Positions 54,061 through 64,000 of a DNA stretch of 64,000 nucleotides are shown in pieces. The position numbers and the translations under genes are program-made. Numbering within the stretch: position 1 is the stretch's first letter; every line of letters begins with the position of its first letter. Under the pieces are notes generated by a model that saw only the letters and a program-made list of their open reading frames with translations, did not search any database and was not told the DNA's origin. The stretch is from Rhododendron vialii (Eukaryota > Streptophyta > Magnoliopsida > Ericales > Ericaceae), in contig NC_080563.1 in NCBI RefSeq assembly GCF_030253575.1, forward strand, positions 34,023,001 through 34,087,000, in the 5' to 3' direction.

Positions 54061-54099
54061 AGTTTTGTACCTATGCTTCGAGAGATGTTTTAAGTGGCC

Positions 54100-54540
54100 T
54101 AGAAATTAAAATGTTTTGCTATGAATAAAATGAGTAGAGAGTGACATGAATCACATTAGCCTTTGCTTGTGAGAAGATTATCTTCTTGTTTTCTCTCAAC
54201 ATTCGCTAGATTTCGATAGGTGGTGAGTTTGATTAGCCCTTATTTTTTTGTTCGAGTTGTGATTATCTGTATCCCTTTGCGTCCTATATATATCTTGGGT
54301 GGTGAGCTTACCCCATTTTTTTTTTATCCATTTTACGAATTTATTGTTTTAGTTTGCCCTCCTAAAATCTGCCATTAGTTTGGTATCAGAGCACAACTAT
54401 CCATCCTGTAGAGTTTTCTTTGTTATTTTGGGTATGTCGAAAATTATTGAGTTTTCATCCCATGGCATTTGAAGATAAAAATATGTGTGTGAATGAAAGA
54501 CCGGAGAAAGATAACGCGTTGGAAGGAATTTTTTGGTAGG
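54100..54540 (+). mobile_element. LTR-retrotransposon remnant (LTR end, primer site, gag start)
   Basis: A tRNA-Met primer site, TGGTATCAGAGCA, lies at 54381-54393 with an LTR-like AT-rich block upstream. About 40 bp downstream is an ATG-containing segment, as in copia gag leaders. No second LTR or pol was found, and the left end is uncertain. Confidence 0.45.
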
Positions 54541-55214
54541 AAGATCCGACAATCTCACATGCCCTTAACTATATAGGGACCAAAAAGCTAGATAAGCCTC
54601 CTTTTTTATTATTTATTTACTTATGGGTATAAAGGAGGAGGGCAAATTTGGGATATCAATACTTATTTTTGCTGATCTCCGAAACTGAAGTTTGGTCAAT
54701 TCACAATCAACTAACATGTAGATCTTTATTAAGTGGAAATAATAAGGAAGTGCAGTGATTTCAGAGAAGGTAAGCAATTTGATCCTAACGACCTGCAGTG
54801 TGATATCCGTGTAATTTCCAGAAAACTTGCCCCTCTTTTCTAGAGGAAAAAAATACGTGATAATTTGGGCCACCTTTTCACCATATTTTTGACACAATCT
54901 TTTTGATTGCTTCATCTTCCTTTTTTTTTTACCATTATATTTTCTTACGTCGTATTGGTATGCTCTAAGTCACATCATTTGTGCACGTGATGAGAGAGCC
55001 AGCGTGAAATCTATTCAAATCTACGATAGTGAGAATTTAGAGCTTGAACACAAGGTACATTTTCCGAGAAAAAATTTGCTCTGCAGTACTACTAATATAG
55101 CTCAAAATTTTTATAGCCACATACACATTGACCAACCCACCTCCAAGCACTCTCCTTGCCCTTCAATCGTGATGAGCCCGCGCACACTTAAGAGGGGTGT
55201 GGTTGGAGGTGTTT

Positions 55215-55340
55215 TTTTTTATAATTAAATGTCCGGGTCAATTTGTGCGTATGTCAATTAATTTCGAAATACTAAATATAACAACCGGGCATAACCTCCA
55301 GACCTCAATAGCCTCAAGGTTTGGAATGTTTAACCACTGT
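55215..55340 (-). repeat. degenerate SINE-like repeat
   Basis: TGTCCGGGTCAATTTGTGCG followed by a GTTTGGAATGTTTAACC segment has the layout of the copy at 409-610, in the same orientation. Heavily decayed. Confidence 0.3.
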
Positions 55341-55469
55341 AAGAATGAAATCTGTAACCTGAAGGAACATTTATTATTTTCTCACAACCACCCGTCTAAG
55401 TTGACATTTGTGAAATTAATAATGGTTAATAAAGACTAGAAAGTCGTTTCCTCTCGGCAGAAAGGGTCA

Positions 55470-56110
55470 TCATCGGGCTGGGCCGGGCCGGTTCCGCCCG
55501 CCAAGTCACTATCCAAGTTCGTCCACGGGTCGGGCTGATCGAACTTTTTCTTATTTTCGGGCCTGGCTACCTACCATAAATTGAAGTCAAGGCCCAGCCC
55601 ACGGGCTAGCCCAATTGACGGGTTGGCGGGCTAAAAGCCGGGGCGGGCCATGGGCGGGCTTAAATTTCCCGTGGGCAGAAACTAAACCAAAGGGAAATTG
55701 ACGGTCAAGGACGTGTTTTGATAATTAATACCCTCCAATGACATTTTCAGTATTAACAAATGTTCTCAGCATGTCCTTAACGAGTATTAATTATCAAAAC
55801 ACGTCATGGGCCGTCATTTTCCCAAGGAAAAAAGAAAGGGTTTTGTGGGATTTTGGGCTAATGGGCGGGTACCACGGGCGGGCTTGTGGGCGAGCTCACG
55901 GGTCGGGCCTACGAGTGGGCCGAGTAAAAATTCATAGGCCCAAGCCCACCCATTACAAACTACGAACTGGACTAGCCCGCTCGTTTCATGGGCTCGGGCC
56001 GGGTAAAAGCCCAAATGGGCCTCTTTGGGCGGGTCGCGGGCTTCGGGTTGGGACCCTGCGTCTCGGGAGTCTATTCTACAGCGCAAAACTCGTTCCCTCT
56101 CATCTCCTCT
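55470..56110. repeat. GGGC-rich element with a central 40-bp hairpin
   Basis: GC-rich blocks of GGGCGGGCT/GGCCCA units flank a strong inverted repeat. Arms 55692-55731 and 55784-55823 share GACGTGTTTTGATAATTAAT and GGGAAA..TGACGG. Open frames here reflect the Gly/Arg/Pro-rich repeat composition and are not genes. Confidence 0.6.
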
Positions 56111-56127
56111 GTTCCCTATAGATAATT

Positions 56128-56820
56128 AGGGATGACAACGGGGCGGATTGGAGGCGGATATTGCAATATCCGAATCTGAATCTGAACCCTCCATCCGCCC
56201 TCCGAATCCGCCCCGAACTCCGAACGGATTATATTTTCGTCATCCATCCCCGCTCCGAACGGGAAACGGATATCCGATCGGATATATCCGAATCCGAATC
56301 TGAATTTGGAAAAAAAAAAAAACAGATTGGAACTCGATAAAAAAAAAACTCAAATTGAAAAAAAAAACAAATAAAACTAACATGAGGACGGAGTCTCGCT
56401 GCCGCGTTCCTGAGGGGAGATTGCCGCATCTTTTCGTTGACGAAGGGTTTTTTTTAGAGAGAGGGAGGGGGTTGGGGAGGAGAGAGAGAAGGGGGAGAAA
56501 TCATGGGCGAGAAGGGTTGTGTGAAGTGAAGTCGATTGGATAAGAGACTGACTATTGACTATCCCTAAAAATAAGAGGTATTTATATAGTCAGATATTCG
56601 GAGGTGGATAGGATATCAGATTCGGGGCGGATCGGATATCGGATTCGGGGCGGATCGGATCGGAGGCAGACTTACCTCCGAATCCGATCCGATCTCCGAA
56701 TTTTTTTTGAAAAATAAATCCGAATCCGTCCCGATATCCGAAAAATCTTCGAAAAATCCGATCCGTTCGAAACGGATAACGGATCGGATACGAATGGATC
56801 GGCCGAGATGGCCATCCCTG
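56128..56820. mobile_element. GGATATCCGAATCCG-rich element with GGGATG(G/A)C termini
   Basis: Starts AGGGATGACAACGGGGCGG and ends GGCCGAGATGGCCATCCCTG. The inverted termini AGGGATG/CATCCCT resemble hAT-like short elements. The body is built of degenerate CGGATATCCGAATCCGAATC units in both orientations. No clear 8-bp duplication. Confidence 0.5.
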
Positions 56821-56821
56821 G

Positions 56822-57847
56822 AAAAGATAATCAATAATTCTATAGGTAATACCGTATTTCTATCTGTCGGCCCTAAGCCACAATTCGATCAGAATCAGAA
56901 CTTCCACTCCACAGTCAGCAGCTCCGTCGACGATCGGCGACTCAGGTAACGATCAGAACAGGTACCCTCACTTTCCCTCTTTTCCGATTATAGTGCAAGT
57001 AAAAGCTTTTACGTAGTATGATTTGCAGGGGCGGCTCCAATGGCTTTCGAGGTATTCGAGCGAACCCGTTTCAAAAAATGCACTAAAATTTTACTTATAA
57101 TAACTATATAGGTTTAATAGTGTCTGCAGAAGTCCAGAGTAAATGGAAACTCATTTACATGTGGAAAAGAAAGGAAAGGAAAGGGAAATTAAAAGATTAT
57201 CTTCCCCTTGTTTGGTTTAGAAAGAAAGTGAGAAAAATTAAGAAAAGAAAATTTGTGCCCTGTATATTTTTCTCCCTTTCTTTCTTAGCCGTTTTCCTTT
57301 CCATATGCTCTAAACGGACCCTTAAATTTGTAAGAAAGTAAATCATATAACTCAATAAAACAAAGTAAACTAGGCCCGATAAGTTTCCAACCAAAACAAA
57401 TAGTACATATTATACAGCAGCAAAAGTGTCTTTTTTCCTGCTCACTCTTAGAGAGTTCTCGATGTTCTCTTTCTTGTTTTTTTTTTTCTTTTAATCGAAA
57501 TTGTTTGTGAACGATCCTGTTTTACCATTTTAGGGTACTCTTTGCTATTGGTAATTGTAAACTGATTTTCGTGCTCCACTTTTTACTGACGGCTAGTAAC
57601 TTTATGAACAAAGTGGAGCGCCATCAGTAAAAAGTGGAGCACGAAAATCAAAATCCTTGGTAATTTCCTTAATTTTCTAACCTTTATGCTTTGCCCAGAT
57701 ATAAGGTGCCATTTTAGGGTTCCATTTTTTGGCACGATGGCCAAAATGAACTCTTTCTTGTACGTTTTTTTCACCGCTGCAGCCACCCCTGATGATTTGT
57801 AGTTTTTGATTTAGTGTTTCCTGCTCTTGATATGATGAAGGAGTAGG
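56822..57847. other. 5' flank of the F-box gene
   Basis: Low-complexity AT-rich DNA. A 25-bp inverted pair around AAAGTGGAGC.C and CTTTTTACTGA lies at 57575-57645 (GTGCTCCACTTTTTACTGA and its complement). No gene recognised. Confidence 0.4.
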
Positions 57848-60800
57848 ATGAAGAATTTCGTGGAGGAAGATCGAATCAGTCAGCTACCTAACGATATTCT
57901 GGTAAACATTCTGTCTCTGTTGAACTCCGTGGAAGCAGCAGGCACATGTGTCCTCTCTAAGAGATGGCAATATGTATGGACTCATGTTACAGCCCTCAAC
58001 TTTTATTCCCCGAAGAAGCTTAGGGCCATTGAGAAGGCTTCCAAATGTGTGACCTATGTCAGAACCGATGAGTACATAGATATGGTGAATCGATTTATAC
58101 AATTGCATCAGGGTTCCCATATAACTGAGTTCAAAGTCTTCTTCTTCATGACTGGCAGGGAATTTCGTTGCAACGTTGATGAGTGGTTCAGTGTTGCCAT
58201 CCGCAAGTCCGTTCAAAGACTTGACCTTAACTTAGGTGGTTCTACTCTTCTAGGAAGAAGATGTGAAAGGAACACAGTTGGTTTTACCAGCGTAGTTCCT
58301 CTTCCAGACGAGTTTTATACTCTCAGCAATAAGGTTTATTCTCTCATCAAAAGCCCTTATGGTCTATCCTGCATACAGTCACTCACGGAACTCTCTTTGA
58401 CATGCGTCAATGTAACTGGGGAGCTTGTTGAGCACTTCCTATCCAATTGTCCACTTCTCCTTCGGTTGCGTGTGTGCTTCTCACGGCATCTGGTCAATCT
58501 TAAGGTTGCCGGTCCTTCGCTTTGCTTGAAGTTCTTAGAGATATCCAGATGCCCTGGTTTAAATATTCTTGATATTTATGCCCCAAACCTTGCCTACTTG
58601 ATCTGTCTTGGACTGAAGAGATCAACCCAAGTTATTGTTAGGCATGCTCCTTTGTTGGTTGATCTGGCTGTTGAACGTCATGGAAGGTTTTTGAATGCTC
58701 TTCCAGCAAGCTATTTCTCTCAGCTAGAGAGCCTGACGTTGAGCTTTGATTTTTGCAGGGTTAGTATGTACTCGTCTATTGCGGCTGATTTGCGAATTTG
58801 ATTTTGACTAATGTATTGAAAAACGAGTTCTGTAAATTGACAAAATAGAGCCTATGTGGCTTATCTTGAGCTTCATCTTTCAGGACACATTTGCACCCCC
58901 ACTTCTTCCGGAATTTACTAATCTGAAGAACTTGACATTTGCTGGGTTAGAAGACGAAGAACACAGTTTCCTTGATTGGACTTCCCTAATTGAGAGATCT
59001 CCCTTCTTGCGTACTTTTACATTACAGGTGAACGCCTTCTCTGTTTATCTTACTCGTGGCTTTCTTCGAAACCCATTTTGTGGTTTGTACAACTCTATTA
59101 GTGTTGGTTTATGTATGTGTAGAGGTTTTTTTTATTTGTAATGTTTTTAAGATGCCAAATTTACCATACATCGAGATGTTTGGATGCAAAAGTGAAACAC
59201 TTGTGGCCAAACTCTATTGGTAGAAGCTTCCGCTTTGCAACTACACAAACACAGCTACTCTGAAGTTGATGTTTGAGGTTAAGTATGTACCCCACCTCTA
59301 CCTTCGAGATTCATATTATAGAGTACCGTGATGTTGATGTTTGGGTCTCAATGTTTTTGTTACCATGTGTATATTCGTAAAATTCAAGTAGCGTACTTGG
59401 TCAAGTTTTAATGGATCCGTAACTATTCCTCGTTTAGTTGTGAATTTCTTGATTTTTCTTGTGGTAGTCCTTCTTTGGTTTCCATAGCTCAGCTCTGATT
59501 TTCATATAAAACCGGTTGGATCAGTTCTTTGGAAAATGTTCCATACTGATACATATACATTCTCACACACAATTACAAAATTTGCACATCTTTATTCAGC
59601 TAGCTGTGGATGGGGACTTAAACTTGGATGAAGTTGCACAAGACTTTTTTTTTTTTTCCAAACATTGGGAATTTGCATGTATGCTATTTCTTGGTGCAAT
59701 ATAGACACAGAAGGGAGACCCTTACTAGGTCATAGAGGATGACTTATTAGGTGAACCAAAAGAATGTAAGTGGTGATGCTTTGAGAAGAGGTGGAGTTGA
59801 TTTTATTTGATCTGGAAAGTTTTGTTTATGTTTATTTTCAGCCTAGGGTACTTGTTAAGAAGAATTTGAAGTGGTGGTGCTCAAGGAAGAAATGAAGTGG
59901 AGACAGAAACAAACTTAGAGATCAACTGAAAAGGAGAGAATACTACTAAATGACTTACTGTCAAGATGGTTAGTTGTTAGGGTGGTTAATGTTAACATAT
60001 GGAAAGTGAGTGTCTAGAGGATTTACCAGAACTACGAGGGATTTCTGCATTTTTTGTTGGGATTGGGAGATAAAAATACCCTTGTTTTCCTTGGTTTGCC
60101 AAGAGGCAAATATTTAGCCCAACAGCATGAAATGATTTAAAAATCGCGACTAGGCGATTGCCTAGGCGTGAGGCGACCCTATATCGTCTCAGAGGTGTGA
60201 GGCGAGGCGAGGTTGCCTGAGGCGAACGACTAGTCGTGGCTCATATCAACTAGTCGCGAGGCGCCTTAAAAGCTCAACTAGGCATCGAAACCGTACACCC
60301 AGCCTTCGTTGACCCTTGTAGGCGCCTGTATAGCCTTTGCCGGTGTCTGAAACCCTTCGAAACCTAACACCCATCCACCGCCAACCACTTTCAACCCTTG
60401 AAACCTCACACCCAGTCACCGTCGACCCTCGTCGGCACTTGCACAGCCCTCGTTGGCATTCGAAACCCTTTGAAACTTAACACCCATCCACCGCCGACCT
60501 TTTTCCACCCTCGCCGTCCACCGGAAAATGATTTCCGACCACTGACGAACTTCAGTTGTGCTCAAACTTGTCTGGGTCCTTCCGATTTCACTCAAAATCA
60601 ACTGGGTCCAGATCCAAAACCAGTTTGAAGCAGGTTTCAAGTGAGATTGAGGGCTGGGTGGTTGCGATTTAGGGTCAGAGAGTCAAAAATAAGTAGATCT
60701 GATGAAAACTAACAATTTTTACCTCATTCAAAGTTTTAAAAATTATATTTTGACCCCATAAAAATTATATTTTGCAATATGGTGTTGTGAATATGATGTT

Positions 60801-63772
60801 ATATTTTTACGGGCGTTGTCGCCTCACCTTCGCCTCGCACTTTTCAATCACCCGACTCACTACTGAGGTGTGGCTGTGTGCACTTAGGTGCAAGGAGAAC
60901 GGAGTTCAGAAGTTCAACTCAACTCCTCTTCCAAGGTTCTAAATGCTAATCTAAGCATTCTAACAGTACTTACTTTCGCCGATCTAAAAAATTCAATGCG
61001 GGGACATCTTTATTCAAAGCTTTTTTCCTATAATCTAGTTTAATTTGTTGGCAGAGTATCCATGAATGGGTTATGTGGGAGGGGTACATTGGGTGGGCAT
61101 GTAACTTTAAGTAATAAACGCACAAAGTGACTGTCCTTAGACTCGACCTCACAGCCTCAAGGTTAGTATGCTAAGTCTTGGTAAATTCAGTTTGCCCCCC
61201 TGCACTTTACATCAAATCCCACTTTGCGCCTTCCACTTGAATTGGGATAGTCAAAAGACTCAAAACCAAATAACTAACGGAAGTTGTCGACTTGTCATTC
61301 AAGGTCATTGGAGGGAAAAAACACATTGATTCCCTTGCCAAAATCACGTGGTTGCCCTCCCATTGAGGTTATGTATATGAAGTTATATATCAAATATTCA
61401 AACACAGCCGTACACAAAATATCCAAAAAGCAAATTAATTCCAAAAGCAAAAGATGCATAGTTGCATAGAGGAAAGCATCCAAAAACCAAACTAAAAACA
61501 GTAGCTGTAATTCAAGCACATCTTAAGTTCACAAACTCAGAAGTAGGTGCAATTAGAGTACCATGGAGTCACAAACTAAACAAAAAGGTAGCAGTAGGGT
61601 TCTTCGAATGAAACTAAAGGAGTTCCCTGGGAGCTTGTGTTGCCTTTAGGGTGCTTAGACCGTGCTGCCTTTTCCAGTACAGGTCTTCGTATAACTTATT
61701 CTGATCTCCAAGTAAATGTAGCAGGCCTCAAAGAAGTTGAAATTGAAGCTGGTGCAGATAATTGTTGAAGTTGCTCCTGCAATCACTGGTGCTGATAATT
61801 TTTCCTATGCTGTTCTGATGGCCTTGGTAGTAAAGTCCATGCTGGTGGTGCTTTCCTTCTAGCAGTGTTTGCTGTTGGTGATGTTTCCCTATCTATCTTT
61901 GTCCTTGTTGAACCAGCCACAGTAGCCTGTGATGAACTTAACCTTAGTGACGCATTCCCACCTCAGCTGCAAGAATCCATGCATTCTGCGTTCTAACACG
62001 AGCTGCAATATACATAATTGAACAAATAAGAAAACCAAACTCACCTTTTTCTTTGTGTAAACCAATTTCTTCCACCTTGGTTTGTTCTTTTGGTGATCCA
62101 CATTGGGCAGGTTCTTGCACCACCTGTAGTTATGTCCCCATGTGCCACAATTTCCACAGCTTAGTGACGCCTTCTGCTTTTTAACCTTGTCTCCTTTTGA
62201 TAGGTTCGTCTGATTCTGTTCTTCCTTTTTAGGCCTTCATGTCTTGACATGAAAATGTGGAGGCAATGGCGGCTGCAACCCAGTTCCGGTCGGTCCACAT
62301 AGTATGGCCGTTTAAAGGTTGTCTGATCTTGTCCTAAATTGGTTGATGTGCAATAGATTCCAATACATTTTGTATATTGAAATCCTCAAGGACCAACTCA
62401 ATGAACCATAACGAATTTGTTTCAGCCTCTTCTACTGTATATGGAAGTGGAATCATTTGATTGCTGGCATCCATTCCAATTGCAGTTAAAATCTTACCAG
62501 TCAAACTTTCTTTCTGATGGCACCGATGAAACTGAGAAATAGCCTACACCCTGCCCAAAACCCTCTCTTGCAAGCCCCAAGTCAGATATATCGTCTTTCA
62601 AAGATAGGCTGCACATTTGGAGGTTGAGGAGGCATAACTTTCATGATGATTGCAATCCCAGTGTTGGTTTGTCTTGGCTTTGCACGATAGTCCCAAAGTC
62701 TAGCATATTGTTCACTGGTTGTAACCTCTATGAGGCTAAATGACTAAATGCCTTTCTTTTGGCCCTTTATAGCTGGTTCCTAGATGCCTCCACTTTCCAC
62801 TATAGTCCTCCTGGACTTACTTGGACGATTCAGTTGACCAATTAGGATTTAACCAAACGCTATTCAAATATAGGCCTTGGGTGTTTGGAGTGGCCATTTT
62901 CAACCAAGCTGTCTTTCGAAATGGGGCTTTGACGAGAATTGATCCATGGCTCTCTTTTTTTTTGACAAGTGATCCATTACTCTCTTACTTCACTGGTGGG
63001 AAAAAATGTTAAACTTCAAAAGTAGGGCTCTCTATTTGACCTTAGCTGACTCGGAATACTTGTGTTTGTTTCAATATACAGATAATGATTTTGCAGTTCA
63101 ATGTTGTGGTAGTGGGGCCAAAGTTCAACATCAGTGTGAAAGTATAGGTTTAGGGGTATAGAAGTCATTTATGAGTGTTTGTCACGTGGGTTGCATGGAG
63201 TAAAGTTTGTCCTCTTGATGACGTATTGATTGAATGGGGGTAATTTGTCTTCCGATGTACGTACTTTAAGTTTCCTGTATGTTTGTAGCCTGGTAACTGG
63301 TTTTATGCTATGTTGTGCTTAATTCTTTAAACGTACTAGTAGCAAATGAACTTGGCAAATTGACATACTAGATCACTTGTTTTTTAAGGAAGTTTTATAC
63401 ATGCATATTGACATAGTAACATTTGCAGTTTCTTTCTTGACATTCTTTCTACAGTTATTGTCACCTAAAGGGATACGGAGACAAATTCAGAACAGGCCTA
63501 GTGAACCTGAGGCGGTGACATTGCAAATTCAGAGCAGGCATACCGAACGTCGTCTTAAGTGCCTTGAGGTTGTGACATTTGTTGGCAATATCGATTTCGA
63601 GCTTTTAGTCTACTTTTGCCAGCATGCTGTGCCACTCAAGACCATTATTGTTGACTGTCGCCCTCCAAGCTTAGAGCAATGGCAAGAGTTCGAAGAAAAT
63701 GAGAGTTCGATGGAATTGAGAAACCTGAAAGGACAACTACCTCCTCAAGTCAAGTTAGTTATATGCCCGTGA
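57848..63772 (+). CDS. F-box/LRR protein with FBD-like C-terminus
   Basis: Three exons, all phase 0: 57848-58759, 58884-59027 and 63455-63772, giving 457 residues. The F-box lies at residues 6-50 ([18 protein letters not shown]...[15 protein letters not shown]). It is followed by degenerate leucine-rich repeats (about 110-350, such as [26 protein letters not shown] and LKNLTFAGL). The C-terminal segment ([34 protein letters not shown]) resembles the FBD domain common in plant FBL proteins. Such proteins are substrate receptors of SCF ubiquitin ligases, with the F-box binding SKP1/ASK; the target is unknown. Intron 2 is 4.4 kb and contains a dead MULE transposase and repeats. Frame intact, donors and acceptors canonical. 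Whether the long intron is still spliced efficiently is uncertain. Confidence 0.88.
60150..60310 (+). repeat. GCCTAGGCG/GAGGCGAGGCG dispersed repeat, F-box intron 2
   Basis: GC-rich degenerate repeats of CTAGGCG, GAGGCGA and ACTAGTCG. Related to 19860-20100, with more at 60815-60900. The Pro/His-rich open frames after it (60398-60640) are composition artefacts. Confidence 0.45.
61560..62660 (-). pseudogene. Mutator-like (MULE/MuDR) transposase remnant
   Basis: On the minus strand, [22 protein letters not shown] and the following [21 protein letters not shown] (about 62375-62525) match the MULE transposase core. A zinc knuckle [14 protein letters not shown] (about 62120-62165, CX2CX4HX4C) matches the family's C-terminal knuckle. 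Stops and frameshifts separate the blocks, and most of the core and the N-terminus are gone. No flanking long inverted repeats were recognised. It sits antisense inside the second intron of the F-box gene. Confidence 0.6.
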
Positions 63773-64000
63773 TCTCGTACCCACCCAGTAGCATATTCTA
63801 ATCAAGATCCACACAACAACTCTGGAGTCATTGATTAATTATTGTACTTGTTAACTTGTACTGTTTATTTGTGTGTTCATGTTTATAAGATACATGAAGT
63901 GTTTGGGGCTTTAACGTAATCAGTAAATTGTTCTTTTTCAGTTGGTTGTTTTAAACCTTTAAGCGGTCTGTTGCTTGTAGAGAAGTACAAACAAATGAAC

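Noticed and set aside
55738..56121. 127-residue Gly/Arg/His-rich open frame
   Set aside because: Encoded by the GGGCGGGC repeat with a central hairpin; composition artefact.

Overview
The window is nuclear DNA of a flowering plant, most likely a eudicot. It is AT-rich and has multi-exon genes with GT-AG introns, plant-specific families (DRM1/ARP, DUF569, GCCK-type tetraspanin, F-box/LRR, GDSL esterase) and dense plant transposon debris. Six host protein genes can be assembled exon by exon, and every reading-phase junction checks out. They are DRM1 (6078-8670, +), a folate-receptor-like membrane protein (17026-21838, +), a tetraspanin (39652-36249, -, broken), a DUF569 protein (43906-44595, +), a GDSL esterase/lipase (49028-53245, +) and an F-box/LRR protein (57848-63772, +). 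I see no rRNA genes, intact tRNA genes or CRISPR arrays.

Layout. 1-5.4 kb: intergenic, with a SINE-like copy, a Stowaway MITE and two tandem duplications. 5.4-8.9 kb: DRM1 with a G-box-rich promoter and a foldback MITE in intron 2. 10.2-15.4 kb: a nested inverted-repeat element followed by four hairpin MITEs in a row. 17-22 kb: the folate-receptor-like gene with a Harbinger/Tourist-type MITE in intron 1. 25.8-35.5 kb: one near-complete endogenous pararetrovirus (Caulimoviridae) on the minus strand. 36.2-39.7 kb: tetraspanin interrupted by a young copia deletion derivative. 40.5-43.8 kb: LINE 3' ends, two with long target duplications. 43.9-44.6 kb: DUF569. 47.8-48.9 kb: a probable non-autonomous Helitron that ends at the GDSL gene's TATA box. 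54-57 kb: LTR-element and foldback debris. 57.8-63.8 kb: the F-box gene with a 4.4 kb intron carrying a dead MULE transposase.

The most notable object is the pararetrovirus. It has a tRNA-Met primer site, two small coiled-coil ORFs, and a polyprotein frame with movement protein, capsid, zinc knuckle, aspartic protease, RT and RNase H. That polyprotein carries the second Cys-rich motif typical of badnaviruses and tungroviruses. A fourth ORF carries a viroplasmin/RNase-H-hybrid-binding-like domain, a feature of transactivator proteins in other genera of the family. Each of the two large ORFs is cut by a single stop codon.

The host genes show no sign of acting together. What links them is repeated transposon insertion at functionally sensitive places: a coding exon, core promoters and introns.
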